Notes under the pieces: model-generated
What the model saw: the letters and a program-made list of their open reading frames with translations, nothing else
What the model was told of the DNA's origin: nothing
The model's database searches: none
Made by a program: the position numbers and the translations under genes
In this document: piece by piece, positions 32,909 through 44,059 of the stretch
How positions within the stretch are numbered: position 1 is the stretch's first letter
How the letters are laid out: every line of letters starts with the position of its first letter
NCBI GenBank assembly: GCA_026122235.1
Contig: JAOCZM010000098.1
Location: 186,001-250,000, forward strand
Source: Vinca minor
Taxonomy: Eukaryota > Streptophyta > Magnoliopsida > Gentianales > Apocynaceae
Length of the DNA stretch: 64,000 bases
Direction: 5' to 3'

Positions 32909-34447
32909 TGAAGGAACCCAAGAGGGGGGGTGAATTGGGTTTCTAATAAATCTTGCAAACTATTTCCAATTTAAACAATGATAGTGCAAGTTTAACAAAA
33001 GCTAAAACAAAACCCAATGCAAATCACAAGACAAGAGATTTAGAGTGGTTCGATTCACTAAGAATCTACATCCACTACCTTGAGCCGCACCCAAGGATTT
33101 CACCAACTTCACTAAGAAGAATGTGCCCACACAAAGTAGGACTTTACACTAGTGGCTAACTCACCAAGAGTTTTACAAACAACCACTATAAACAATTGCC
33201 CACACTAAGTAGGACTTATACAACAATAACCCTATCACTAAGAAAGGGGATAAGATGAAAGGTTAAGCACAATGTTGTTCACTCTTCTAAGTGAAAGATA
33301 ATTACATTTGAAGCTCATCTTGTTGGCTCTTTGAACATAATAAGCTCACTCTTTGTCTTGCTTTGCAAATTCACCTTTGAATGCATTTAGATCATGACAA
33401 TGAAGTGCATTTGCTTTCAAGGTGTTTAGACTTGATAAGGAATCAATAAGAATATGTTTTGCAAGTCTCTCAAAGTGTTAGAGTCATTCTAAAGCTTTGG
33501 AGTATATATACATTTCAAATTTGGCTGAAAAACGACTCTTTAACGGTCAAAAAACGGCTAGTTTCTCGCAGAGTTCGGTTGACCGAAATCACACTTCGGA
33601 TGACCCTTCGGATGATAGTTCGGATGAGGGTTCGGATGAGGGAGTTCGGATCATGGTTCGGATCAAGGTTCGGATCAAGGTTCGGATGACCGAACACACC
33701 CTAGGTCGACCGAAGCGATTTTCAGACCTCTCAGTTTCTCTTCGGTTGATCCGAACTTGAGCTCGGTTGACCGAACTTCTAAGCTTATTTTTCACACGTT
33801 TTGAAATCTTTTGAAGTCTTTTAAAGTCTAAAAGGTTTTCCCTAAAGGTAACAAGTAAGAACACTTGGAAAACTTTTCTAAAAGACTTATCTATGAAATC
33901 AAAGGCTTTTTTGGATAAGAACACATGTAAAGATCATTTTGAAACTTAAGCCTTTTGAAAACGTGTTTATGAAAACATGCAATGCAAGACTATAGTGTAG
34001 AGCTTATGTCCAAGAGAGCGTTGGTTAGAGCTTAAGGATAAATACCATTTTCAACAAAGCTAATCTAACCAACCTAAGTCTTCAATCTTCAAGCTTGACG
34101 AATGTGTCTTGAATGAAATCTTTGAAGCTTGATCAAGGCTTGATTGAAGTACTTAGAGCTTCCATATTGAGTTCCAATATTTTCTTTTGCCATATGCATT
34201 AGGAACTCTTTGAGGAGCCCTATTTCCCAACCAACCTCCTTGCCTCCTTCCTTCCATCAAGTAGCATTCTTGTGTGTAATATACATACCTTAGTTTACAC
34301 AAGAAGCTAACTTACCATTTTCATCAATGTTGATGTGAGTGCTAAGGATCCTATTATAAAGAACATTGCTCACACAAACATTAGAACTCTCAATGGTTTG
34401 TTATCATCAAAAACATCATAGAGTAACTTTTGCCCTTAGGGCTAACA
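32909..34447 (-). mobile_element. Solo LTR of the Copia-1 family
   Basis: 1539 bp, starting TGTTAGCCCTAAGGGC on the minus strand (34447) and ending CA at 32909, with an exact 5-bp duplication ACATG on both sides (32904-32908, 34448-34452). No PBS or coding sequence follows at either end, so the internal part and one LTR were lost by LTR-LTR recombination. It aligns along its length with the Copia-1 5' LTR (2278-3586). It carries a local minisatellite of TTCGGATGA/TTCGGATCA units (about 33590-33690). It interrupts the LINE-2 RNase H coding sequence. Confidence 0.95.
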
Positions 34448-34464
34448 ACATGCACAATAGAACG

Positions 34465-36012
34465 TCATTGCATATGAGATAGCGCCGAATAGAAGAAGGA
34501 GTCCAAAAACCATGAATTGATGTGCCCAAATTGTATGGAATTGATCACAAAAATAGTGTCGGCTTGAATTTTGAGATCTTGCACTCCCATTGAGGACGCA
34601 AACTTTAATCCCCTGTTCAAAGCTTCCACCTCGGCTCTCGAATTAGAATGCTCCTCAATGTAGTATGAAAGAGCCTCGATAAATTTACCACATCTGGTCT
34701 GAATGATGCATCCTATACCTGTTTCTCCCGGGTTCCCTCGAGAAGCTCCATCTATGTTCAAAATTGCAACCGAACTACCCCCAATAAAAAGCCAATAAAG
34801 GACCAAAGAACTCGTTGGTTGATTTACTCTCGGTTGTTCAAGGATTCTTTTTGCTCTACAAACATTAGCCATGTATGAATCCAACTCTTGCCTCAATATC
34901 CACGGCGATGTAATACGACCATCGAAGATGAAGCGGCAGCGAGCCCGCCAAAGCAACCAAAGAACAACAATTGGTATTAAAACCACCAGCGCCTTATTCT
35001 GACTTGAGGCTAACTAGAAATGTTTCCATAGCATCGCAGCCGAGCTACTAACTGTATAATGCAATCTCATCCCTAACTTTGTAGCTGCAAAATACCAAAG
35101 ATCTTTTTGCTTTTTTCACAGTTATAAAAGATATGCTCAAAAAGAATCCGTACCTTTCTTGCATGAGCATTGAGAAACTGTAGCAAAGCCCTTCATCCAC
35201 AGAGACTCCTCCAAAGAAACAAACCTATTGAGAATACGCCACAAGGAAACAAACAAAGTGTGGGGTAAACAATTAGACCAAATTACCTTTCGGGACATAG
35301 TGCTAACAGCACCCCATCTAAGCCAAGCAATTACCGACTTCATTGAGAATGTGCCACTCGGTTCCAGAATCCAAACCAGCATGTACTTACCTTCTGTGAT
35401 AATGGTGTATGGAAGTTTGTTCAAAATATCTCTCGGGAAATGAGGGGTTAAAGCAGCCTTATTCCATCCTCGGTGGTCCAGGAAAACACGAATATCAGTC
35501 TACCTTATAGTAGCAGGGATGTCCGTATCCAAGGTGTGCATATTGCCTTCAAGAGTTAAGTTCTCGTAACAAAAGGACCGACTTCCATCTCGGATGAGCA
35601 AACCCATTTAGCTTCAACATCATCCGTATGTCGCATCTACTTACGCCAAATAATAGTACTATTTGGCTTTTCACAAGCAAGCACATTATGCAGAATGTCT
35701 CTACAATACCGAGACCTCATAAAACTCGCCCAGAGAGAATCCCCGTTACGATACCGCCACCACATATTCATAGAAAAACATTAGTATATAGAGTGCATCC
35801 GCACAAATCCTTTTCCAAGACATCCAATGAGCTTTATTTTTTCCAAAAGAGGACCCCCATAAGAAGTTTGAAAAGAACTTTTCAACTTTATCTTGAATCA
35901 TTTTAGGAGGGAAAGTAGCCGCCAAAATATGAAGAAGCATAGAATATAGAACATGTTTGATTAAAATAAGTCTACCCGCCATGTCTAATACTAGATATTG
36001 CCAACCTTCCAA
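34465..36012 (-). pseudogene. LINE-2 RT thumb, zf-RVT and RNase H
   Basis: In minus-strand order: the thumb (WQYLVLDMAGRLILIKHVL, 36012-35746), the zf-RVT region (35424-35137, with FSMKSVIAWLRWG and SLWRILNRFVSLEESLW), then RNase H (34986-34465). The RNase H has ILNIDGASRGNPGETG (first Asp), RAEVEALNRGL (Glu) and KIQADTIF (Asp), and ends at a TGA near 34477. Several frame breaks separate these pieces. The RNase H is the best preserved part. Confidence 0.88.
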
Positions 36013-36163
36013 TTTTGCCCGAGATTATTTCAAGCAAGTCATGGTAATACGTTGTCTTCCTCTTGCCAGAGTAGAGAGGGCAGCCCAAATAAGTCAATAG
36101 AAAGTCACTTTGAACAAACCCCGTTACTTGCTGGATCATGGTTGCTTGAGCAATGCTTGTTTT

Positions 36164-37501
36164 TTAGGAAGTTATGAAGGTACTTTTGCCACAATTAACG
36201 CTTTTCCCCGAGCAAACTTCATACTGCTTAAGAAAGTCCATCAAGCTATCCAAACTCCACTTACCCCAATTTGAAAAAATTATAACATCGTTTGTAAAAC
36301 TAAGGTGTGAGACTTGCATAGCATTTCTCGGCACAGCATAAGGAGTAAGAAGCTTCTGCTCAACCATCTTATTTGGACCCCTCGAGAAAACCTCAGCAGC
36401 AACATTAAAAAGCAGAGGAGATAGCAGATCCCCCTGCCTAACCCATCTAGTGGATTTGAAAAAGCCGTGTAGTTGCCCATTAGAGATTAACAAATTACGA
36501 ATCAAATTTAAGAGATGTGAACTAAAACCAAACCTTTTGAAAACAGATAAAAGGAGCGGATGCGAAACTCTATCAAAGGCCTTCATCATATCTAGTTTGA
36601 CAACCAAATTACCACCTCGAGTCCGCCTGTTCAACTGTTGCACTAATTCTTGAGCCAAAAGTATATTGTCGGAGATAAGGCGACCCTTAACAAACCCCGA
36701 CTGATTCAGAGATACAATTCTAGGGAGCAAAGGTGATAACGGCATAGCCAATACTTTTGATATAACCTTGTTCGCAAAAAGTGCAAAGAGAAATATGTCG
36801 AAATTCCCCAAAAGAGATAGGATTTTGTACCTTAGGAATGAGAACAATGAGGGCGCTAGACATAGATTTAGGCAGTGGTGCTCCGACCAAAAATTATTGA
36901 ACATCTTGGAGGACATCCGTTCCAGCCGTATCCCAACACTCTTGAAAGAAATCTCCTGTGTAGCCATCTGTCCTTGATGCACTATGTTTACAAAGAGAAA
37001 AAACCACTCCTAACCTCAGACAGCCGCGGCAAGGCCCATGTAAAGGGGCTCACTACAGAATGAACCTCTAACAAATGACTATCATGTATCACATCGGCAA
37101 ACTCTGAGATTGGGAGCAAAGCAGGAATCGACTCCCAAGCAATCAGATTGACGAAAAACAACATTGAAATCACCTCCAATCATCCACGACGCATCAGTTT
37201 GCATACCAAACCTGACCATCTCATTCCAAAGATCTCGGCGTTGCGTATATTGGCAACGCGCATAAACAACAAACAAGTAAATGGGGGTTCCCGAAAAATT
37301 ATTCACCTCAGCATGGACTATTTGTTCATTATCCCCGATAATCTTTAAATCAATAGTGCCATTCCAGAAGACCCAAATTTTATTAGTAACGTTGCTATGA
37401 CCTTTATCAAAGCCCAATTTAGAAACATAAATTAAAACATCATCATTCTGCACCATAGGTTCCAACAACACCAACAAAGATAAACGATGATCCCTACACA
37501 A
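36164..37501 (-). pseudogene. LINE-2 endonuclease and reverse transcriptase
   Basis: The endonuclease (37501-37082) begins within its first 30 residues, so the element is only slightly 5'-truncated. It keeps the GGDFNVV motif near 37180, with DNA nicking as its role. After frame breaks the RT (36982-36164) shows VVKLDMMKAFDRVSH (first Asp intact), a changed WVRQGDLLSPLLF block and FTNDVIIF where relatives have FADD. The first Asp of the catalytic pair has become Asn, so this RT is dead even apart from the frameshifts. Confidence 0.9.
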
Positions 37502-37509
37502 ACGTTTAA

Positions 37510-38810
37510 TTTTATTGGAAAAAAGTATTGTGCGTAGTACTTATTTAAATATTAGTTTCCAAAAAATGTATATTGTCGTGCGTAGTACGTGTTTAAGGAT
37601 CATTATTGCGAAATACTCTTGATGTTATATATATCCATCGTTTAATAACTTATGTGCTAGTTAAGGAGAACATTAACATAACTTTTCAAATTTGGTTTCA
37701 ATATATGTAACAAACATTGGATATGCAATCCAAGCCTGGCTAAAGAAATTGAGTGTTGGATAACAAACCTCTTTGCCTTGAATGTAAATGAAACATTCTT
37801 GTTGTTTTTAGATATGCATGTGGAATAGCTTATGGGCCTGAAGATCCTTAGAATGGTCAGTTTAGCTAACAATACATGAATCATCATCCATAATATCGGG
37901 AGTTTGAGTCCCATGATTCCCGGTTATGCCAAAATATCAATATATGTTATCTATTCGCTATTTAATAAGTTACGTGTTATAATAGACAAACATCTTTGCC
38001 TTGAAAGGATAACAGTTAGAACAAACACCACATATGTAATTATCAAAGTATGACTAAACACACACACACATTAAATCCAAAAGCCTTGTTTTTTAATCCT
38101 AAATTGACCAACAAACACCAAATAAAGAAAAACGATAAAGTCAAAGAATTAAATGAGAAATTAGAAAATTTTAATTTCCAAACACTTTTCTTTTGTACGA
38201 CATGAATTCATAGTACCATTTGGGATGCTTAGGCGTCTACGCCTCTCAACCCATTTATTCACCATCTTCCTCGTCAACCTCATCCACACTAGTACCTTCT
38301 ATTTCCAAGTCCTCCTCAAAACGTTCCTCATCTTTCTCGCCGATTCCATCTTCTTCCTATGCCGAATGAGGGCCCTAAAAAACAATAGATCATTTCCTCT
38401 CAACAGCTTCTTTAGCCAAACTTCTCTGATTTTGCACCATTTTTCTCGTGTTCTTATAGTCGAATCAAGAAATGGGGATGGGGATTACCCTGACCATTTT
38501 CCCTTTTTTTTTACAATCGCCATCCACCTTCGTGACTGGCGATGCTGGTTCTGATGGTATTGGTTCACGAGTCTTCCTCTTCTTCCTCCTTTCATTGTTT
38601 TTTGCTTTATTTTTTGAAGGAATAATTTTTGGCTTTTTGTGTGATCTGACAAAAGTTTCTTTAAGAATCCTTTGTGAACTGAGAGAAAGGCTAAGATGTG
38701 AGATGAGAGAGAGAGAGAGAGAGACTGGGAGTATTTTTTTCTTTTTTCACTTAAGGTCGTTGGGGTTTGGGGGAAATAGTTTTTAAGAGAGAATCTATTG
38801 GTGTAGTGTA
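37510..38810 (-). repeat. Family A gene-like repeat, continuation after LINE-2
   Basis: Resumes the unit broken at 26063: the wording TTGTGCGTAGTAC and TTTAATAACTTATGTGCTAG matches 24080-24210. The conserved exon end and donor are at 37769 and 37768-37767. Further right (38160-38560) a different exon-like block appears. On the minus strand it encodes an acidic stretch with EIEGTSVDE and then a YYE-containing segment, matched by 42414-42620 and 59500-59700. A (GA)n tract lies at 38706-38723. No intact frame. Confidence 0.6.
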
Positions 38811-39520
38811 ATGCACAATTTCATGGCAGTACTGATGATAATCCGAATTCACATCTCACAAACTTCTTAGAGACACTATCAAATAAAACAGAGTTCGTGA
38901 GGATGCAATCCGCTTGATGCAATTTTATTTCTCTTTGAAGGACAAAGCTAAACAATTTCTTAAATCTCTCCCTGCAAATTCTATTACTTCTTTGAATCAA
39001 TTGACTAATGCTTTCATGAATAAACATTATCCTCCTGTTAAAACGTTTAGTCTGAGTGCTAATATTACTAAATTCAAGCAGTATGGACTTGAATAACTGG
39101 ATGAAGTTTTGGCCAAGGATATTCTACGACAATGTCATCATCATCACTTACTAGTTTGGATGCAAGTGCAAATTTTCTACAATGAATTGCTCCCAAGTTC
39201 TAGGGAGACATTTAATTCAACAAGTGGATGGTCTTTCTAGAAGAATGAACCCGCCGGAGCGTGGGAAAATATTGATAAAGTAGCAATAACGAATTTCCAA
39301 TAGATTTTAGAGAGGCACATGCCAGTCAAACTGGTTTCGCCTTTTGTGAACAACACTACTTCATCTATATGAACTCAATTGATGGACTCGAATCAAAATC
39401 TCGGAAATTTATGTGTTATGTTGCCTCAAAATCAAGGCTATTCGTCGTCTCAAATAAATGGAGGTAATTTATCTAACTCTTCAATTGAGAAAAAGAAGAG
39501 ATCGGAAGAAAACAAAATGA
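38811..39520 (+). pseudogene. Athila-type Ty3/gypsy gag remnant
   Basis: The plus strand encodes fragments typical of Athila/Tat-group gag: QFHGSTDDNPNSHLTNFLE in one frame, then FYFSLKDKAKQFLKSLP (38914-39000), QLTNAFMNKHYPPVKT and a weak CPHHG-like region (CHHHH) further on. It has several frameshifts and stops, and neither LTR is visible nearby. It sits between family A blocks. A protease remnant of the same group lies at 62000-62990 on the other strand, but there is no reason to think they are one copy. Confidence 0.75.
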
Positions 39521-39974
39521 GCATTCAAATAATTAAATGAGATAATATCCATTTGTGCCCATGAACTATTACGAATGTGAAGTGTTAAACAAAAAATATT
39601 TGTCAGTTATTTGTGCCCACCATTATTTTCGGGGTGCTTTATTTAACCAAAATTTACCAAAAAAATGGTAATCTTGAGGGGGTAAATTAGTCTTTGCAAT
39701 ATAAATATTAAGATTAAGTATAAACAATCCATGAAGTAAACTTATTCTTTTAAAAACATTACAATTGACCCATAAAATTACCATATTTTTTACTAAACTA
39801 CAATTGACCCCCTTAAATCTATCTTCCTTCCTCATCTTCTTCCTAACCCAACACAAGCCACCCATCACCGCTGGAAATCTCATCCTCCTCTCACACATAT
39901 ATGTTTAGTTGCTGCTTGGACACTTGAATCTTGCTGCCAAGAGGGGACTGCATACGGTGAGATTTCAGAAATTA

Positions 39975-40550
39975 CTTTTTTTTAATAAGGCGGTTTCAGC
40001 TCTAGAATTTGTAAAATTATGCCCCTCGCAAGACGTAGTCCCTCTATTGTTGCGGCAATTTCAGCTCTAGAATTTGTAAAATTATGCCCCAAGAAGACCG
40101 CCCTTGCTGCCACAAAATCACCATTACCTCATCGCAAAATACAACCCCAATCCCGAGAGACCCGGATTGCCTCAGGATGACCCGTCAACGTTCAACACTA
40201 CATCATCACCCTCAACAGCCCCTTCCATTTCACTGTCAAAATCCCCTGCCTTGGTCTAAATGTCCTTGGCACTAGGCTGGGAAAATATAGCTTCTTTACA
40301 AGCATTAATGATTTGACATAATCAGTATATTCCATCAAAATGTGCGGTATGGTAGCCATATGCCTATCACAAATAAAACGACACCTTTCTTTCCATAGAA
40401 TCCAATGTACACTACCGGATAAAATTACCTCAAGCAATTTGTTCATACCTGCACCCCCTAACCACCACCATTTGAGAAATTGAGTAGGAATTGAGAATCT
40501 CTCCAAGTTCAAGCACACACCAACCAGAGTTGAGGCATACAACCAAAGAG
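39975..40550 (-). pseudogene. LINE fragment: end of zf-RVT and RNase H
   Basis: The minus strand from 40542 encodes LLEVILSGSVHWILWKERC, the conserved run before RNase H in plant LINEs. Broken RNase H words follow (GCILRCGNGDF-like near 40150, then NSRAETAL near 40000). A T run on the plus strand (39976-39985) would be its poly(A) tail. A 60-bp tandem duplication (TTTCAGCTCTAGAATTTG at 39995 and 40058) lies inside. It is strongly 5'-truncated and joined to unrelated DNA at about 40600. Confidence 0.72.
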
Positions 40551-40599
40551 GAAATTACTTAAAAATAAGCTAGGAGAGAAGTTTGATTTTACCAAAAAG

Positions 40600-41690
40600 G
40601 AAAAGCATTACGCGCCCTGAAAATGTATGTTCTTAATTTGAATTATTTCTTGGTCTAATTATAAGTTAAAAATATATTAGTTCCAACGTCACCAGTTTTG
40701 TTCAATTTCTATTTAAATGAGTTGGATCACTCCTTTGCTTTGACTATCACTTTCAAAAAATGAAATACGAGAGAATAGCTCCTATTTTCCTTGCTCGGTC
40801 TCGGAGAATGTATGACTCCAACTATTAAATTGACAACAGTCTCTTTTTGCTTATTTGAACTCATTTTTATAAAAATTACTTTATACCCAGGTACCTTCAT
40901 GTCTTAGGGTTGTCTTTCAACTCTTAGAATGCTTCCTTTTTATTTCTTAAAATGCTTCCTTATTTAAGTCTATCTATATGCAGATGCCTCTCTAACCCGC
41001 TCGGATCAGTCTATTAAGGAAAGGGGCTTGAAAGTGTACTTATTTTTCTGTTGGCTTGTTATGTTTCGCCGCAAGGTCTACAAGATCAAGCCTATGGGAC
41101 TTAAGTAATGATATAAAAAAGAGAGGACTCTTCAAAAGCTTCATTCGAAACGTGAGCTTAAACAGAGGGTTTGGGTTCAGCTGACTTGGGAAATGAAACT
41201 CATGGACCTATTCTCTTAATAGGCGGTGGCAAAGAGAAATAGGAAAGTCGAGGTAACTGATGAGTTCCTTTTTAGCTTTTAGAAAAGGCCAAAGAACGCC
41301 TTCATTCAAGAGGTCTTTGACAAATAGTGATCACAAGCTGAAAAGCTTTCACCGAAGAGTCATAGAACCTTTCTTTAGCCAAGAAACCCATTATTTATCG
41401 AATCAGTGCGGACCCAATTCATTGGTAAATGAAAAATCTATCGTTTTCTGAAAAATCTCGTCGATCCAAATGAATCATTCTTTCGGTCTCTCTTCGGCTC
41501 CCTGTCCCGAAACTGATCCACGGCTAGCAAGCAGTTATATGGATACAGTGCTTTACCCGTAGACACTTCTCCATCTCTCGCTTAAACAGTAGCACGCGAG
41601 TACGCACGTCTATCACGTTTTTCAGCTTGACAAATTGAATCTAACAAATACAACCTTTCGTCCTTGCAATACGAATTCCTTTCAGTCCTT
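40600..41690. other. Possible organellar (mitochondrial-like) DNA insert, no gene
   Basis: This stretch matches none of the repeat families around it. From about 40960 to 41640 its base composition is more even than the neighbours and the wording resembles plant mitochondrial intergenic DNA. Examples are CTTTCTTTAGCCAAGAAAC, GGCGGTGGCAAAGAGAAATAG and GTCGATCCAAATGAATCATTC. I cannot name a gene in it. It lies at the centre of fold-back element B1 next to a LINE fragment. The call rests on style, not on a match, and could be wrong. Confidence 0.35.
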
Positions 41691-42137
41691 ATGGCCATTT
41701 TTTTCACAAGATTTGAAGAAAAGTTTCAAGAAGCAAGTTCCCATACAACAACTAAACATATATTTTTGAGTTTTGCAATAAGTCACTGACTAGAAAATGG
41801 TGGTTTTGAGAGAAATGTGAGGCTGCTGGAGGTGGTAGGTTGTTTGTAGTGGGTTAGGAAGAAGAAGAAGAAGATGGAGGAAGATAGATATAAAGGGTCC
41901 TAGTTTACAAAAAGAATGTTGGGTAAATTAACTTCAGGGGCTTGTTTATAATTAATCTTAATATTTATCTTGCATGACTATTTTCACTTCAAAATTACAA
42001 CTTTATGTAAATTTTGGGTAAATTAAGCACCCTGAAAAGAATTGTAGGCATAAATAGCTCACAAAATAAATTTTGGTAAACTCTTCACAATCGTAAATGG
42101 TTCATGGGCACAAAATGCTTATTTTCTTGAATTAAAT

Positions 42138-42796
42138 TGGAAAACAAAGTGTTGTGTATAATTTTTTGCGTAAAAATTATTTTCCAAATTATCAATATAT
42201 GTTATCCATTCGCTATTTAATAAGTTACATGTTAGTTAGAATAGACAAACCTCTTTGCCTTGAAAGGATAGAAGTTATTTATCCAAGTATGACTGAACAC
42301 ACACACACACACACTAAATTCAAAAGCCCTGTTTTCTAATCCTAAATCGACCAACAAGCACCAAATAAAGAAAAACGATAAAGCCAAAGAATTAAATGAG
42401 AAATTAAAAAAAATTAATTTCCAAACCCTTTTCTTGTGTACGACATCAATTCATAGTACCCTTCGATATGCTTAGGCTTATATGCCTCTCCGCCCTTTTC
42501 TTCCCCATCTTCCTCCTCCACACTAGTACCTTCTATTGAAAAATCCTCCTCAAAATGCTCATCCTCTTTCTCGCTGATGCCATCTTCTTCGTACACCGAA
42601 TAAGGGTAAAAAAACAACAGATTGTCTCCCCCTCAACAACTTCTTTAGACAGATTTCTTTGATTTTGCAGCATTTTACTCGGGTTCTGAGTCGAATTAAA
42701 AATTAGAGGGATGGGGATTACCGTGACCATTTTCTCTTTTCTCATAGTTGCCATCCACGTTCATGGCAGGCGAGGCTGGTTCTTGTGGTAGTGGTT
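42138..42796 (-). repeat. Family A gene-like repeat, copy after B1
   Basis: Starts with TTGGAAAACAAAGTGTTGTG, the standard family A wording. A (CA)n tract is at 42298-42314. The exon-like block 42617-42414 encodes an acidic segment (EEDGISEKEDEHFEEDFSIE) ending in a YYELMSYTRKGFGN-like run, the best preserved version in the window. It is followed by fold-back element B2 at 42797. Confidence 0.6.
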
Positions 42797-43629
42797 CATG
42801 AGCTATTACGAATGTGAATTGTTAACCCAAAAGCATTTGTCAGTTATTTATGCCCACAATTATTTTCGAAGTGCTTTATTTACCCAAACTTTACAAAAAA
42901 GTGGTAATTTTGAAGGGTAAATTAGTCTATGCTAGATAAATATTAAGATTAAGTATAAGTATAAACAAGCCCCTGATGTTAACTTATTCTTTAAAAAAAT
43001 TACAATCGACCAATAAAATTACCATATTTCTTACTAAACTACAATTGACCCCTCTTAAACCTATCTGCCTCCCTCTTCTTCATCCTAACCCACCACAAGT
43101 CATCTATTACCGCCAGCAACCTCCTACAACTATTTTCGGGGCTCTATATGTACTCAAAATTTACAAAAAAGTTGTAGTTTTGAGGGGAAAATTAGTCTAT
43201 GTTAGATAAATATTTGGATTAAGTATAAACAAGCCTCCAAAATTAACTTATCCTTTAAAAAAAATACAACTAACCCATAAAATTAGCATATTTGTTACTA
43301 AACTTCAATTGACCCCCTGACATCTATCTTCCTCCCTATTCTTCTTCCTAACCCACCACAAGCCACCTATCACCGCCGGAAAACTCCTCCTCCTCTCAAA
43401 ACCACCACTTTATAGTGATTTTCCTTCATCATATCTAACATATATATGTTTAGTTTTTGTTGGGGCACTTGATTCTAGAAAATTTTCATCAAATTTTGTG
43501 AGAAAGGTGGCAAAGAGGGGACTTCCGGTGGATAGATTTCAGAAATTTCAGATCTCTTGGCCACTTGTCTCACAATATTTGATGAAAAGTTTCAAGAATC
43601 AAGTGCCCATACAACAAATAAATAAATAA

Positions 43630-43676
<47 letters not shown>

Positions 43677-44059
43677 AGTTTTGAAGCAAGAAACCCACTA
43701 GAAAATGGTGGGTTTGAAAGAAGTGGGAGCTTGTAGGTGGCTTGTCGTGGGATAGGAAGAAGGAGATGGATGAAGATACATATAAAGGGGGAAATTGTAG
43801 TTTGGTAAAAAATATTGTAATTTTATGAGTTCAATTGTAATTCTTTTAAATAATAAGTTAACTTCAGGTGCTTGTTTATAATTAAACTTAATATTTATCT
43901 TGCATGTACTATTTTACCCCTCGAACTACCACTTTCTGTAACTTTTGGTTAAATTAAGCACCCCGAAAATAGTTGTAGGCATAAATAGCTCACAAAATAA
44001 ATTTGGTAAACTCTTCACATAGGTAAATGGTCTGTGGGCATAAATGGCTAATTTCTGGA
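42797..44059. mobile_element. Fold-back element, family B copy 2 (B2)
   Basis: Left arm from CATGAGCTATTACGAATGTG, with part of the arm repeated (from about 43127, CTATTTTCGGGG). The right arm ends at 44059 where CACTA-3 begins. The centre is a near-perfect hairpin: GGCACTTGATTCTAGAAAA near 43464 pairs with the inverse of TTTCAAGAATCAAGTGCCC near 43590, followed by a (TA)n run at 43636-43672. The arm parts outside this also pair for several hundred bases. No protein is encoded. Short frames in the arms are chance. Confidence 0.8.
43636..43672. repeat. (TA)n microsatellite at the tip of the B2 hairpin
   Basis: About 18 TA units lie between the two arms of the fold-back element. A similar run (60344-60380) occurs at the same place in B3, so the microsatellite belongs to the element. 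Confidence 0.9.

Larger units (their letters stand above)
26064..37505 (-). mobile_element. LINE-2 (minus), invaded by a gypsy element and a solo LTR
   Basis: LINE-2 reads from a truncated endonuclease at about 37501, through RT (36982-36164), zf-RVT (35424-35137), RNase H (34986-34465 and 32908-32740) and 3' UTR (32740-32475, then 26122-26084), to an A-rich tail (26083-26064). Two later insertions split it: the chromodomain gypsy element 26123-32474 in its 3' UTR and a copia solo LTR 32909-34447 in its RNase H. Removing both restores a continuous LINE order. Family A sequence lies on both outer sides, so LINE-2 landed in that array. No clear target-site duplication was found. Confidence 0.88.
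39539..42129. mobile_element. Fold-back element, family B copy 1 (B1), with insert
   Basis: Long inverted-repeat arms: the left arm reads GAGATAATATCCATTTGTGCCC at 39539, and the right arm inverted reads CAAGAAAATAAGCATTTTGTGCCC from 42129. They stay alignable for about 400 bases inward. An exact 8-bp duplication AATTAAAT flanks it (39531-39538, 42130-42137). Family A at 53699 has AATTAAAT once in the same context, an empty site. The centre is displaced by a LINE fragment and organelle-like DNA (39975-41690). No coding sequence of its own. An 8-bp duplication fits hAT, but such long arms are more usual in Mutator-like fold-back elements. Confidence 0.82.

Noticed and set aside
33459..33924. 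Overlapping frames with repetitive RIRT or SDEG runs
   Set aside because: They are translations of the LTR minisatellite in all frames.
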